Of a stretch of DNA of 64,000 nt, positions 54,363 to 62,460 are shown in pieces. How positions within the stretch are numbered: the stretch's first letter is position 1; each line of letters opens with the position of its first letter. Below the pieces are notes generated by a model. It was not told the DNA's origin and made no database searches. It saw nothing but the letters and a program-made list of their open reading frames with translations. Both the position numbers and the translations under genes were made by a program. The stretch is from an uncultured Draconibacterium sp. (GTDB lineage: Bacteria; Bacteroidota; Bacteroidia; Bacteroidales; Prolixibacteraceae): positions 62,001-126,000 of the forward strand of contig NZ_CAJXYQ010000011.1 in the NCBI RefSeq assembly GCF_913063105.1, given 5' to 3'.

Positions 54363-55499
54363 ATGAATTACAAAGAAATACCGTCTCCGGCCTTTGTGCT
54401 CGACGAAAAACTGCTTCGTAACAACCTGGAGTTGATAAACCATGTTCAGCAAGAAGCAGGCATCGAGATTATTCTGGCTTTTAAAGGCTTTGCCATGTGG
54501 AGCGCTTTTCCGATTGTTCGCGAGTATTTAAAAGGTGCAACAGCCAGTTCGCTAAACGAGGCCCGGTTGTGTTTCGAAGAAATGCAAACACGTGCACACC
54601 TGTATTCGCCGGTTTATTTTGAACACGAATTTGAGGAATTGATGGGTTACAGCAGCCACATTGTTTTTAACTCGTTCAACCAGTTTCAAAAATACTACGG
54701 GCAAACCCGGAATTCGGAGCATGCGATTTCGTGTGGCATTCGTGTAAACCCTGAGTTTTCAGATGTTGGTACTGATTTGTACAACCCGAGTGCACCCGGA
54801 TCGCGTTTGGGGGTTGGCAGCAAAGAAATGCCGGAAGAGCTACCTGCCGGAATTGAAGGCATTCATTTTCATGTACTGTGCGAATCTGATTCATACAGCC
54901 TTGAGAATGTATTGAAAAACCTGGAAGAGAAGTATGGAAAATACCTGCACCAGGTAAAATGGGTAAACATGGGTGGCGGCCATTTAATGACCCGCAAAGG
55001 ATACAACCACCAACATCTTGTTGAGTTGCTTACCCGTTTCAGAAAAAAATACGATGTAAAAGTAATTCTGGAGCCGGGAAGTGCCATAGCCTGGGAAACA
55101 GGAGTTTTGGTGTCAACCGTCCAGGATATTGTTACTCACAGCGGAATAAAAACCGCTATTCTTGACGTGTCGTTTACCGCCCACATGCCCGACACGCTTG
55201 AAATGCCTTACCGTCCTAAAATTATTGGCGCTGGCGACCCAACACCGGAAAGCAAACACTTGTATCGATTAGGCGGAGGAAGCTGCCTGGCAGGCGATTT
55301 TATGGAAGCCTACGACTTTGGCCACGAGCTGCAAATTGGCGAACAAATCGTTTTCCTCGATATGATTCATTACACCATGGTGAAAACCACTATGTTTAAC
55401 GGGGTAAACCACCCGGCAATTGCCATTTGGACCCAAAACGATGAGTTAAAAATTATACGTGAATTTGGGTATAACGACTTTAAAAACCGCTTGTCGTAA
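54363..55499 (+). CDS. nspC: Carboxynorspermidine/carboxyspermidine decarboxylase
   Basis: ATG 54363 (MNYKEIPSPAFVLDEKLL) is used; an in-frame TTG at 54342 falls inside the hairpin. The 378-residue protein has the alanine-racemase fold. The PLP lysine is Lys41 in ILAFKGFAMWS. Other motifs are NMGGGHLMTRKGY, EPGSAIAWETGVLV and the C-terminal GGGSCLAGDFMEAYDFG, which carries the active-site Cys shared by this decarboxylase branch. It makes spermidine or norspermidine from the carboxy form. With speA, speB and the dehydrogenase this gives a full arginine-to-spermidine route. Confidence 0.94.
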   Translation: MNYKEIPSPAFVLDEKLLRNNLELINHVQQEAGIEIILAFKGFAMWSAFPIVREYLKGATASSLNEARLCFEEMQTRAHLYSPVYFEHEFEELMGYSSHIVFNSFNQFQKYYGQTRNSEHAISCGIRVNPEFSDVGTDLYNPSAPGSRLGVGSKEMPEELPAGIEGIHFHVLCESDSYSLENVLKNLEEKYGKYLHQVKWVNMGGGHLMTRKGYNHQHLVELLTRFRKKYDVKVILEPGSAIAWETGVLVSTVQDIVTHSGIKTAILDVSFTAHMPDTLEMPYRPKIIGAGDPTPESKHLYRLGGGSCLAGDFMEAYDFGHELQIGEQIVFLDMIHYTMVKTTMFNGVNHPAIAIWTQNDELKIIREFGYNDFKNRLS

Positions 55500-55613
55500 A
55501 CACCTCACCTTTATAAAAGAGAAAACTATCTTATTAACAATTGTTAATAACCACGGTTAATTCATAGTGAATACAAACACCTGATAATCACTTGCTTTTT
55601 TCCATTTTCGCTG
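55500..55613. other. Gap with a 20-bp perfect palindrome
   Basis: Between nspC and the structured-RNA promoter. ttattaacaa / ttgttaataa at 55531-55550 is a perfect palindrome without loop, suited to a dimeric DNA-binding protein. No ORF. Confidence 0.6.
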
Positions 55614-55621
55614 TATCTTTG
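55592..55621 (+). promoter_or_regulatory. Bacteroidota-type promoter for the structured RNA
   Basis: TTG at 55592-55594 and TATCTTTG (TAnnTTTG) at 55614-55621 with a 19-bp spacer, which is the consensus layout. Transcription would start near 55627-55631, just at the beginning of the structured region. Confidence 0.65.
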
Positions 55622-55630
55622 AAATATCAG

Positions 55631-56145
55631 GTGAGCGATAAAAGGCTGCTTGGAAATTGTGGAAACGGAAAAAGTTTCTTAGTCGGAACCGGAACCATTT
55701 CATCCCACCCTTCGGGGCGGCACAATGAAAAAGCCGAAGTTTGAATGCGATACTCTGGAATATCAAAATTCAGGCAATCATCTGGAAGAAAATCCAGAAG
55801 TTCTTTCAAGATTGGGTCATCGGGCAGGAAGTAACGAAACCAAGGTTTCTGCTGCGAAACTGCACAACAAGAAAGGGGAAACCCGGAATTGATGATTGGA
55901 AAGGGGATATCCTTAGGGATAGAGCTGAATACACCGGAAGACACTTCGTTCAGGAAGGTAAGCGCGAATACCGAAAGAACGGCTGAAAGGTTGAGCCGTA
56001 GAAAGCAAAACCGGAAAGTCGGGGGCCAAAACAAATTCGAAAGAAAATGTGAAAGCCAGTCGCAATAACCGTAGCCTGGCACCAAAAGTAACTTCGGTTA
56101 CTTGAAAGTGAATGGGAGCTATTTGTAACAAAATAGTTCCCATTT
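55631..56145 (+). ncRNA. Putative long structured RNA (about 500 nt), possibly ORF-less group II intron-like
   Basis: No convincing coding frame covers this stretch, yet it is rich in hairpins. Stems with UUCG tetraloops lie at 55698-55730 (tttcat / atgaaa arms around cccaccc-ttcg-gggcgg) and 56087-56104 (aagtaac-ttcg-gttactt). Others are at 55979-55999 (acggct / agccgt) and 56056-56081 (gccag / ctggc). The purine-rich GGAAA junctions and the start GTGAG at 55631 resemble group II intron domain I, but no domain V or reverse transcriptase is recognised. A 14-bp stem with one G-U pair at 56112-56145 could be its terminator. A standalone ncRNA is equally possible. Confidence 0.55.
56112..56145 (+). 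terminator. Candidate terminator of the structured RNA
   Basis: aatgggagctattt (56112-56125) pairs with aaatagttcccatt (56132-56145) with one G-U wobble and a short loop, followed by TGTGTTTTATAC. It lies about 70 bp before the kdsA start. Confidence 0.55.
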
Positions 56146-56213
56146 GTGTTTTATACACTTCCCGCAAGCATAAGCCAAACATTCTTATTACTTTTAGCGC
56201 AAAAAGTAATTGC

Positions 56214-57032
56214 ATGATTCCACAAATTGATAAATTAAAAAATACCAACAGTGGCAACTTCTTTTTAATGGCCGGCCCCTGTGCCATTGAAGGAGAGCAA
56301 ATGGCCATGGAAATTGCAGAACATGTTGTTACCCTTACCGAGAAATTAAAAATACCGTACATTTTTAAAGGTTCGTATCGTAAAGCAAACCGATCGCGAC
56401 TTGATTCGTTTACCGGAATTGGCGACGAGAAAGCCTTGAAAATACTCCGAAAAGTAAAGGAAACCTTTGATATACCCGTTGTAACCGATATACACACCGC
56501 CGAGGAAGCAAAAATGGCCGCCCAGTATGTTGATGTGCTGCAGATACCCGCCTTTTTATGCCGCCAAACCGATATTCTGGTAGCTGCAGCAAAAACCGGA
56601 AAAGCAGTAAACATTAAAAAAGGCCAGTTTTTATCGGCTGCGGCCATGCAGTTTGCCGTTACAAAGGTGAAAGAAAGTGGTAACAACCTGGTATTTTTAA
56701 CCGAGCGCGGAACCACATTTGGCTACCACGATTTGGTAGTTGACTACCGTGGTATTCCTGAAATGAAAGCACTTGACGTACCTGTTGTGCTCGATATAAC
56801 ACACTCGCTTCAGCAGCCGAACCAGGCCAGTGGCGTAACCGGCGGACAACCTCAATTGATTGAAACCATTGCCCGCGCAGGAATTGCAGTTGGTGCTGAT
56901 GGCATTTTTATAGAAACACACCCGAATCCTGGCCTTGCAAAATCAGACGGTGCCAACATGTTAAAACTGGATTTACTGGAATCACTTTTGAGTAAACTTG
57001 TACTTTTAAAACAAACTGTTAATAAGCTCTAA
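56214..57032 (+). CDS. kdsA: 3-deoxy-8-phosphooctulonate synthase
   Basis: ATG 56214 (MIPQIDKLKNTNSGNFFLM) is chosen; the open frame starts earlier inside the structured-RNA region. The 272-residue protein has the KdsA hallmarks LMAGPCAIEGEQ, FKGSYRKANRSRLDSFTGIG, VTDIHTAEEA, QIPAFLCRQTDILVAAA and DITHSLQQPN. It joins arabinose-5-phosphate and phosphoenolpyruvate to give Kdo-8-phosphate for lipopolysaccharide core. The Dabb protein gene starts right after the stop. Confidence 0.97.
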   Translation: MIPQIDKLKNTNSGNFFLMAGPCAIEGEQMAMEIAEHVVTLTEKLKIPYIFKGSYRKANRSRLDSFTGIGDEKALKILRKVKETFDIPVVTDIHTAEEAKMAAQYVDVLQIPAFLCRQTDILVAAAKTGKAVNIKKGQFLSAAAMQFAVTKVKESGNNLVFLTERGTTFGYHDLVVDYRGIPEMKALDVPVVLDITHSLQQPNQASGVTGGQPQLIETIARAGIAVGADGIFIETHPNPGLAKSDGANMLKLDLLESLLSKLVLLKQTVNKL

Positions 57033-57033
57033 T

Positions 57034-57444
57034 ATGAAAAACCGAAGATCGTTTATCCGTAAAATTGCCACAGGAATTACATTAGCAAGTTTATTTCCGC
57101 TAACAAAAAAAGCGGACGCAGGCGAAGTAAAACTTCAGGGTGCACTGGTACACCATGTATTTTTCTGGTTGAAAGAACCCGAAAATGAGCAACACAAACA
57201 ACAGCTGCTTGAAGGTTTAAACCAACTGATTAAGGTAAAAACCATAAAGCTTAGCCATATTGGATTTCCGGCCTCAACTGAAGATCGCGATGTTGTAGAC
57301 CATTCGTACTCGGTGTCGTATATGGCCATGTTTGATAACCAGGCCGATCAGGATGCTTACCAGGTTGATCCTATCCATCTGAAATTTGTGGAGCAGAACC
57401 AGCATTTGTGGAACAAGGTTATAGTGTACGACTCGATGGATTAG
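57034..57444 (+). CDS. Exported Dabb (stress-responsive A/B barrel) protein
   Basis: A 136-residue protein with a twin-arginine-like signal (NRRSFIRKIATGITLASLF). The mature part is a dimeric alpha/beta-barrel domain of the Dabb family: GALVHHVFFWLKEPENEQH at the start and SYSVSYMAMFDNQADQDAYQ near the end. The family is small and of uncertain function, often linked to stress or polyketide cyclisation. It starts 1 bp after kdsA and is likely co-transcribed. Confidence 0.85.
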   Translation: MKNRRSFIRKIATGITLASLFPLTKKADAGEVKLQGALVHHVFFWLKEPENEQHKQQLLEGLNQLIKVKTIKLSHIGFPASTEDRDVVDHSYSVSYMAMFDNQADQDAYQVDPIHLKFVEQNQHLWNKVIVYDSMD

Positions 57445-57756
57445 TTCGCCTGCCAAACTTATTATTGCGAAACACGCTCAAAGCAACGCGGAATAAATTT
57501 CGACTGGTGCGGAATACACTTTTAGAAGTGCGGAAAGGATTTCTTTTTCTGCAAAGCGAATCAATAACCAATATCGAACGAGTGAATTCATGGCTTAATT
57601 GGAGCTTTCAAATCACATTATGCTAAAATACCGATTCAGCACGCAACACACCAACAACTTGTCTTTCAACAGCACCAATTACCTTTCATAGATTGGCTCC
57701 AGCCGTTACATCTTCAGGGAAAGGACTGATAAAGTTTGAGAAGTGGTAAATAACGG
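57445..57756. other. Intergenic region with a possible transposase C-terminal relic
   Basis: About 310 bp without an intact gene. Around 57565-57590 a frame reads IERVNSWLNWSF, and a neighbouring frame continues AFKSHYAKIP and QQLVFQQHQLPFIDWL. This is loosely like the tail of an IS5-type transposase with frameshifts. No inverted repeats bounding it were found, so the relic is uncertain. Confidence 0.3.
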
Positions 57757-58989
57757 TTAATAAAAAAACAGGTAGGCCAGCAAAATAGAAGCAATAATTC
57801 CAACAAAATCAGCAATCAGGCCGCACACAACAGCATAGCGGGTATTTTTTATTCCCACCGCTCCGAAATAAACAGCGAGGATATAAAATGTTGTATCGGT
57901 AGCTCCCTGTACGGTACTGGCCACGCGCCCCACAAACGAGTCGGCACCATAGGTGGTCATTGCATCAACCATCATGCCTCGTGCCCCACTACCACTTAAG
58001 GGTTTCATTAAAGCGGTGGGCAATGCCGGAGTAAAATCGGCATTTATTCCCAATTGATTAAAGCCCCAGGTTACCCCGGCAACCACCCAATCCATAGCAC
58101 CTGAAGCCCGAAAAACGCCGATGGCCACCAAAATAGCCACCAGGTACGGAATAATTTTCACAGCCGTTTTAAAACCATCCTTCGCGCCCTCAATAAACGC
58201 TTCGTACACGTTTACCTTGCGCCAAACGGCCATCAGTATAAAGGCCACAATTACGGTAAACAGAATAAAATTGCTTACAATACCCGACACCTCGGTAATC
58301 TGGTCTTTTTCCAGTGTAGAGAAATACCAGATTACTCCGGTAATAATTGCGGTTAAACCGCCCAGATAGGCAAGAATAGTTTTATCCAGCAAATTAATTT
58401 TTTGGTAAAAAGCAACGGCAATTAAGCCGGCAATGGTTGAGAAATAAGTAGCCAGCAAAATTGGGATAAAAATATCAGAAGGGTTAACGGCTCCCAGTTG
58501 AGCCCGGTAAACCATTATACTAATGGGTAAAAGCGTAAGTCCCGAGGTATTTAATACCAGGAACATAATTTGTGCATTCGATGCAGTATTTTTATTGGGA
58601 TTGGTAGCCTGCATTTCTTTCATGGCCTGCAGTCCCATTGGCGTGGCGGCATTATCAAGGTTAAGCATATTCGCTGCAATATTCATCAGAATAGAGCCAT
58701 GGGCCGGATGCTCTTTCCCCAGTTCCGGAAAAAGTTTATTAAAAAACGGACCAATCAGCTTTGAAAACACATGGACAATGCCGCCTTTCTCCCCTATTTT
58801 CATAATTCCCATCCACAGGGTTAGCACCCCGGTTAAACCAAGCGATATTTCAAATCCGGTTTTAGCCATATCAAAAGTGGCCTGCACCATTTCAGAAAAA
58901 ACCTGGGTATCGCCTAAAAATACGAGGCGTGCCAGGGCAATTACAAATGCTGCTACAAAGAAAAATATGAAAATATAGTTAAGTGCCAT
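57757..58989 (-). CDS. SpmA-SpmB fusion (nucleoside-recognition/Gate domain) membrane protein
   Basis: A 410-residue polytopic membrane protein with about ten helices. The first half (about 1-190) matches spore maturation protein SpmA (LTGVLTLWMGIMKIGEKGG, NIAANMLNLDNAATPMGLQA). The second half (about 235-410) matches SpmB (KTAVKIIPYLVAILVAIGVF, KPLSGSGARGMMVDAMTTYG). Both halves are Gate domains related to nucleoside transporters. In spore formers they act in spore dehydration; in Bacteroidota they are a fused protein of unknown role, perhaps in solute transport. Confidence 0.9.
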   Translation of the reverse strand: MALNYIFIFFFVAAFVIALARLVFLGDTQVFSEMVQATFDMAKTGFEISLGLTGVLTLWMGIMKIGEKGGIVHVFSKLIGPFFNKLFPELGKEHPAHGSILMNIAANMLNLDNAATPMGLQAMKEMQATNPNKNTASNAQIMFLVLNTSGLTLLPISIMVYRAQLGAVNPSDIFIPILLATYFSTIAGLIAVAFYQKINLLDKTILAYLGGLTAIITGVIWYFSTLEKDQITEVSGIVSNFILFTVIVAFILMAVWRKVNVYEAFIEGAKDGFKTAVKIIPYLVAILVAIGVFRASGAMDWVVAGVTWGFNQLGINADFTPALPTALMKPLSGSGARGMMVDAMTTYGADSFVGRVASTVQGATDTTFYILAVYFGAVGIKNTRYAVVCGLIADFVGIIASILLAYLFFY

Positions 58990-59217
58990 TCTTTAGTATT
59001 ACCAAGCAGGTACATTTTTGAATACCCGAAAATTACCACAAAAATTCTATTCTTTCGAACGGCATTAAAGATAGGTCAAGTTTTTACGTGCAACAAATTA
59101 ATGCCGCACTAAGCCACAGAAAATTTATGAGGTAGCAGAGGTGCTTTAGACTGTTTTTGCTGAACAATTAATTGAAAAATCCTTTTTATACTTGTAATAA
59201 ATTTAAAACAGGCTAAA

Positions 59218-60096
59218 ATGAAAAAAGTATTTTATTGGCTTTTTGCAATTTTGTTAACACTGGCAGCAATAATATACCAGCGCAAAACCGGACCAACCTA
59301 CGATAAAAAAATGACCATTGAAACCAACCAAACATCCCACGATGTGGAATTGGTACGAAGCATTGAAATAGGAAGTGGCACCAATATTCATTTAGCCATA
59401 AAAGACACCACCATTGCCGCCAAACTTTTTTACAAACGCTACCTCACCAACGATCCCTACCTCCCTGTTGATTTTACTTATCAGGTAAAACCGGTTGATT
59501 CGTATCTTATGAACACTCTATTCAAAATAACAGAAGAAGAAGGCTGGTACGCCCCTATTCCGGAGCAACCGGCAGCCGGAAAAATTCAGTACTATTTTGA
59601 AATTACCGATACAAATGGTACCACTACCTATTTACAAGAGGAACCGGTTGTGATACGCTTTAAAGGTGCTGTTCCTTCGTCGGTACTGGCACCGCACATT
59701 TTCTTTATGTTTTTTGCCATGTTACTGGGCAACCTGGCAGGCATAATGGCGGTATTTAAAAACAAAGGTTTTAAGTTTTATACCACTATTACGCTTATTG
59801 CCCTTTTTATTGGTGGAATGATTTTGGGCCCGGTAGTTCAGTTATATGCTTTTGGAGAAGCATGGGCAGGTATACCTTTTGCCTGGGATTTAACCGATAA
59901 CAAAACACTTCTTGCCTTTATATTCTGGATTTTGGCATATGCCATGAACCGAAAAAAAGCGCGCCCTGTGTATACCATAGTAGCGTCAATTGTAATGCTA
60001 ATCGTGTATTCAATCCCACACAGCATGTATGGTTCACAGCTCGACCCCGAGACCGGGGAAATCATACAAGGATGGATACAGGTGCTGTTTATTTAA
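59218..60096 (+). CDS. Integral membrane protein of unknown function
   Basis: A 292-residue protein with one N-terminal transmembrane helix (VFYWLFAILLTLAAIIY, 4-20). A periplasmic region of about 135 residues follows, with fibronectin- or Ig-like strands (PVDSYLMNTLFKITEEEGWY, KIQYYFEITDTNGTTTYL). About four more helices end the protein (HIFFMFFAMLLGNLAGIM, TITLIALFIGGMILGPVVQL). No known family is recognised. It is a single gene that ends at a strong bidirectional terminator. Confidence 0.7.
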   Translation: MKKVFYWLFAILLTLAAIIYQRKTGPTYDKKMTIETNQTSHDVELVRSIEIGSGTNIHLAIKDTTIAAKLFYKRYLTNDPYLPVDFTYQVKPVDSYLMNTLFKITEEEGWYAPIPEQPAAGKIQYYFEITDTNGTTTYLQEEPVVIRFKGAVPSSVLAPHIFFMFFAMLLGNLAGIMAVFKNKGFKFYTTITLIALFIGGMILGPVVQLYAFGEAWAGIPFAWDLTDNKTLLAFIFWILAYAMNRKKARPVYTIVASIVMLIVYSIPHSMYGSQLDPETGEIIQGWIQVLFI

Positions 60097-60120
60097 AACA
60101 GCCGAAATACCTGAATAAAA

Positions 60121-60157
60121 AAATTGCAGCTACCCATTTTGTGAGTAGCTGCAATTT
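60121..60157. terminator. Bidirectional terminator between the 59218 gene and the DUF4861 gene
   Basis: A perfect 13-bp stem (aaattgcagctac / gtagctgcaattt) with an 11-nt loop and A/T runs on both sides. It lies between two convergent genes. Confidence 0.9.
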
Positions 60158-60159
60158 TT

Positions 60160-61422
60160 TTACAATATCTCAATCGGAGTTGAAAGCTTCACTGCTTCTT
60201 CTGAAATGTATTTCCTGAATCCCTCTTCAGTTTTCCACTGCTCTTTATCGAGGCCCCAAACCGAGAAGAAATAATGTTTTGCCGGCACAGCATCCTGGCA
60301 GTGCTGACCAATAAAATAGGTTTCGGAAATGATGTTGCTAAAGCCTTTTTCCTGAACAGTTACAAAACCTTTTTTAAAGAAATTAATATCGGTAGTACGG
60401 CCAATTTTTCCGGTTTCCTTGCCCGGAACAAGAACGGCCATTCCCAATTCATCGTTGTTTAACGACTGTACATCATGCGTACCGATGCAGGTAAAATCGC
60501 CTGCTTCAAACTGAAAAGGTTCGTTTGTTAGCTGCGAGGTAACAATACCGGTAACCACCTGGTTGTCTTCCGAGCAACCGTTAATGGTAACATCAGATTC
60601 AAACCAGTATTTCCCGGGATATATGGTAATGCGCTCGGTGGCTTGCATATCTTCCCCATCAACATCCCAGCCCGAGTAGCGCAATTCGAATATCGAACGA
60701 AGCGGTCCTTCTACAATTTTCTGGTATTCAAATTCGGCGGTTGACCCCAGGCGTATCAACGAATCATTTTTCAGGATGGCAATGCCACCCGAGCCCAGCG
60801 AGCTTCCACAATGCAGCACATCCATGCCCCAGTCGGCCAGTTCGTGGTAGTTGCCAAAACCGGGTGTGTGCACATCGTCGGCTACCATAACCGGCTTGCG
60901 TTTCCCGAAAAGGTCTTTTACATTACGGCAATCGAAATATACACGAAAAGCAATTTTCTCATTTTCCCAGGTAACCCCTTCTCCCTGTGCAATTACTTTA
61001 AACGGCTCGGTATGCGGAATAGCTTTGTAGTTATCCACTTCTTTAAACGATCCGTCGTCTTGTTTAATTCCCAAACGCAAATTGGTTCTTTTCTCGCTTA
61101 GCGGATAATTTTCTTTGCTAACGGCGCCAATTTGTAATTCTACAGTTTCTGCCGGCTGAAAATTAATGAGCAATACTACTTCGTCCCACAAACCATCGCC
61201 ATCCAGGTCATCGGTTTGGGCAGGCACTGCTTCTCCGTTTTTATGAAAAACAGGTAATTCATTAGCTTCCAATTTTATTTTTGCGTCTACCTCCGACCGC
61301 GATAGTACAACAATTTCATCTTGTCGTTCCACATCAAGATTATTGTTCAGCACCAATACAGGTTCTTGTTTACAAGCGATTAAAGCTGTTGCAAGCAACA
61401 CAAAAAAGAAGAGTTGTTTCAT
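60160..61422 (-). CDS. DUF4861 lipoprotein, probable pectin/uronate utilisation
   Basis: A 420-residue lipoprotein: the signal ends in the lipobox LIAC with Cys at residue 17. The mature part is beta-rich, with ELPVFHKNGEAVPAQTDDLD and GDGLWDEVVLLINFQPAETV. I recognise the DUF4861 family, common in Bacteroidota polysaccharide loci for pectin and rhamnogalacturonan. It is predicted to bind or cleave a plant or algal uronic sugar, but no catalytic residue can be named. kduD and kduI lie upstream on the same strand, which fits this role. Confidence 0.8.
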   Translation of the reverse strand: MKQLFFFVLLATALIACKQEPVLVLNNNLDVERQDEIVVLSRSEVDAKIKLEANELPVFHKNGEAVPAQTDDLDGDGLWDEVVLLINFQPAETVELQIGAVSKENYPLSEKRTNLRLGIKQDDGSFKEVDNYKAIPHTEPFKVIAQGEGVTWENEKIAFRVYFDCRNVKDLFGKRKPVMVADDVHTPGFGNYHELADWGMDVLHCGSSLGSGGIAILKNDSLIRLGSTAEFEYQKIVEGPLRSIFELRYSGWDVDGEDMQATERITIYPGKYWFESDVTINGCSEDNQVVTGIVTSQLTNEPFQFEAGDFTCIGTHDVQSLNNDELGMAVLVPGKETGKIGRTTDINFFKKGFVTVQEKGFSNIISETYFIGQHCQDAVPAKHYFFSVWGLDKEQWKTEEGFRKYISEEAVKLSTPIEIL

Positions 61423-61516
61423 TTTTGCAAGATTTTATAGTTTTTCAATTTTATCGGGAAAAAACAGGATTAGCAAAGCTGCCGATTCCTGCCATTTTTT
61501 TTTGAGGTTTCAAAAA

Positions 61517-61572
61517 AAAGAGTGTATCAGAAAAACCCCTATACTCTAGGATGCTTTTCAGACACACTCTTT
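61517..61572 (-). terminator. Terminator after kduD
   Basis: aaagagtgt and acactcttt arms (9 bp) with a long loop, followed in the minus direction by a U-run. It separates kduID from the DUF4861 gene. Confidence 0.6.
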
Positions 61573-61588
61573 GTAATTAATATGATAA

Positions 61589-62386
61589 TTAAATATCGTT
61601 TTCGCCTTTTACGTAACCAAAGTTGGCTAAAATACCACCATCAACGTACAACACCTGTCCGTTAACAAAATTGGCAGCGTTTGATGCCAGGAACAATGCA
61701 GCGTTACCAATATCTTCAGGCTCTCCCCAGCGGTTTGCCGGTGTACGGGTCATTACCAAATCGTTAAACGGATGGCCGCCTTCGCGAATCGGAGCAGTTT
61801 GCGCTGTAGCAATGTACCCCGGGCCAATTCCGTTAATCTGAACATTGTATTTAGCCCATTCGCAACACATGTTGGCCGTTAACAGTTTCAATCCACCTTT
61901 TGCCGAAGCATAGGCCGATACCGAGTTACGTCCGTATACGCTCATCATCGAACACATGTTGATGATTTTTCCTGAACGTTTTTCAATCATTTTTGGAGCT
62001 ACACGTTTGGCAACAATCAGTGGTGCCACCAGGTCGATATCGATTACCTGTTTGTAATCGGCTACCGGCATTTCCAAAATCGGAATACGTTTGATGATTC
62101 CGGCATTGTTTACCAGAATATCTATATCGCCCACTTCTTTTTCAATTTGAGAGATACCTTTATCTACAGCATCTTCATTGGTTACATCAAAGTTTAGCGT
62201 AAATACATCAATGCCGGCTTTGGCATATTCGGCCTTACTTTCTTCCAGTTTTTCGTCTGAAATATCGTTGATGCAAATTTTAGCACCTGCCTGTCCCAGG
62301 GTTTTTCCAATGGCCATTCCAATACCATGTGTTCCACCGGTAATAAGGGCTACTTTTCCGTTTAAACTAAATAGTTCTTGTATCAT
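61589..62386 (-). CDS. kduD: 2-dehydro-3-deoxy-D-gluconate (KduD-like) 5/3-dehydrogenase, SDR family
   Basis: A 265-residue classical short-chain dehydrogenase. The cofactor motif is TGGTHGIGMAIG, and the catalytic motif is SMMSVYGRNSVSAYASAKGG (Ser, Tyr, Lys in the YxxxK pattern). NNAG is present at about 90-93. Such enzymes act on 2,5-diketo-3-deoxygluconate in pectin breakdown, or on gluconate. The adjacent kduI gene 74 bp upstream supports KduD. Confidence 0.87.
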   Translation of the reverse strand: MIQELFSLNGKVALITGGTHGIGMAIGKTLGQAGAKICINDISDEKLEESKAEYAKAGIDVFTLNFDVTNEDAVDKGISQIEKEVGDIDILVNNAGIIKRIPILEMPVADYKQVIDIDLVAPLIVAKRVAPKMIEKRSGKIINMCSMMSVYGRNSVSAYASAKGGLKLLTANMCCEWAKYNVQINGIGPGYIATAQTAPIREGGHPFNDLVMTRTPANRWGEPEDIGNAALFLASNAANFVNGQVLYVDGGILANFGYVKGENDI

Positions 62387-62460
62387 TTTTATAATTTATT
62401 GTTGATTGATTGCTTTGTTTGAAAACGCAAACCTATTACACCGTTTCGCGCCCGGCCAAT

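Noticed and set aside
55627..56085. 152-codon minus-strand open frame
   Set aside because: Its Phe/Leu/Pro/Ser-rich translation is what the complement of a purine-rich structured RNA gives. The promoter and hairpins support the plus strand.
55913..56716. 267-codon minus-strand open frame
   Set aside because: Antisense to kdsA and to the structured RNA, with no recognisable domain.
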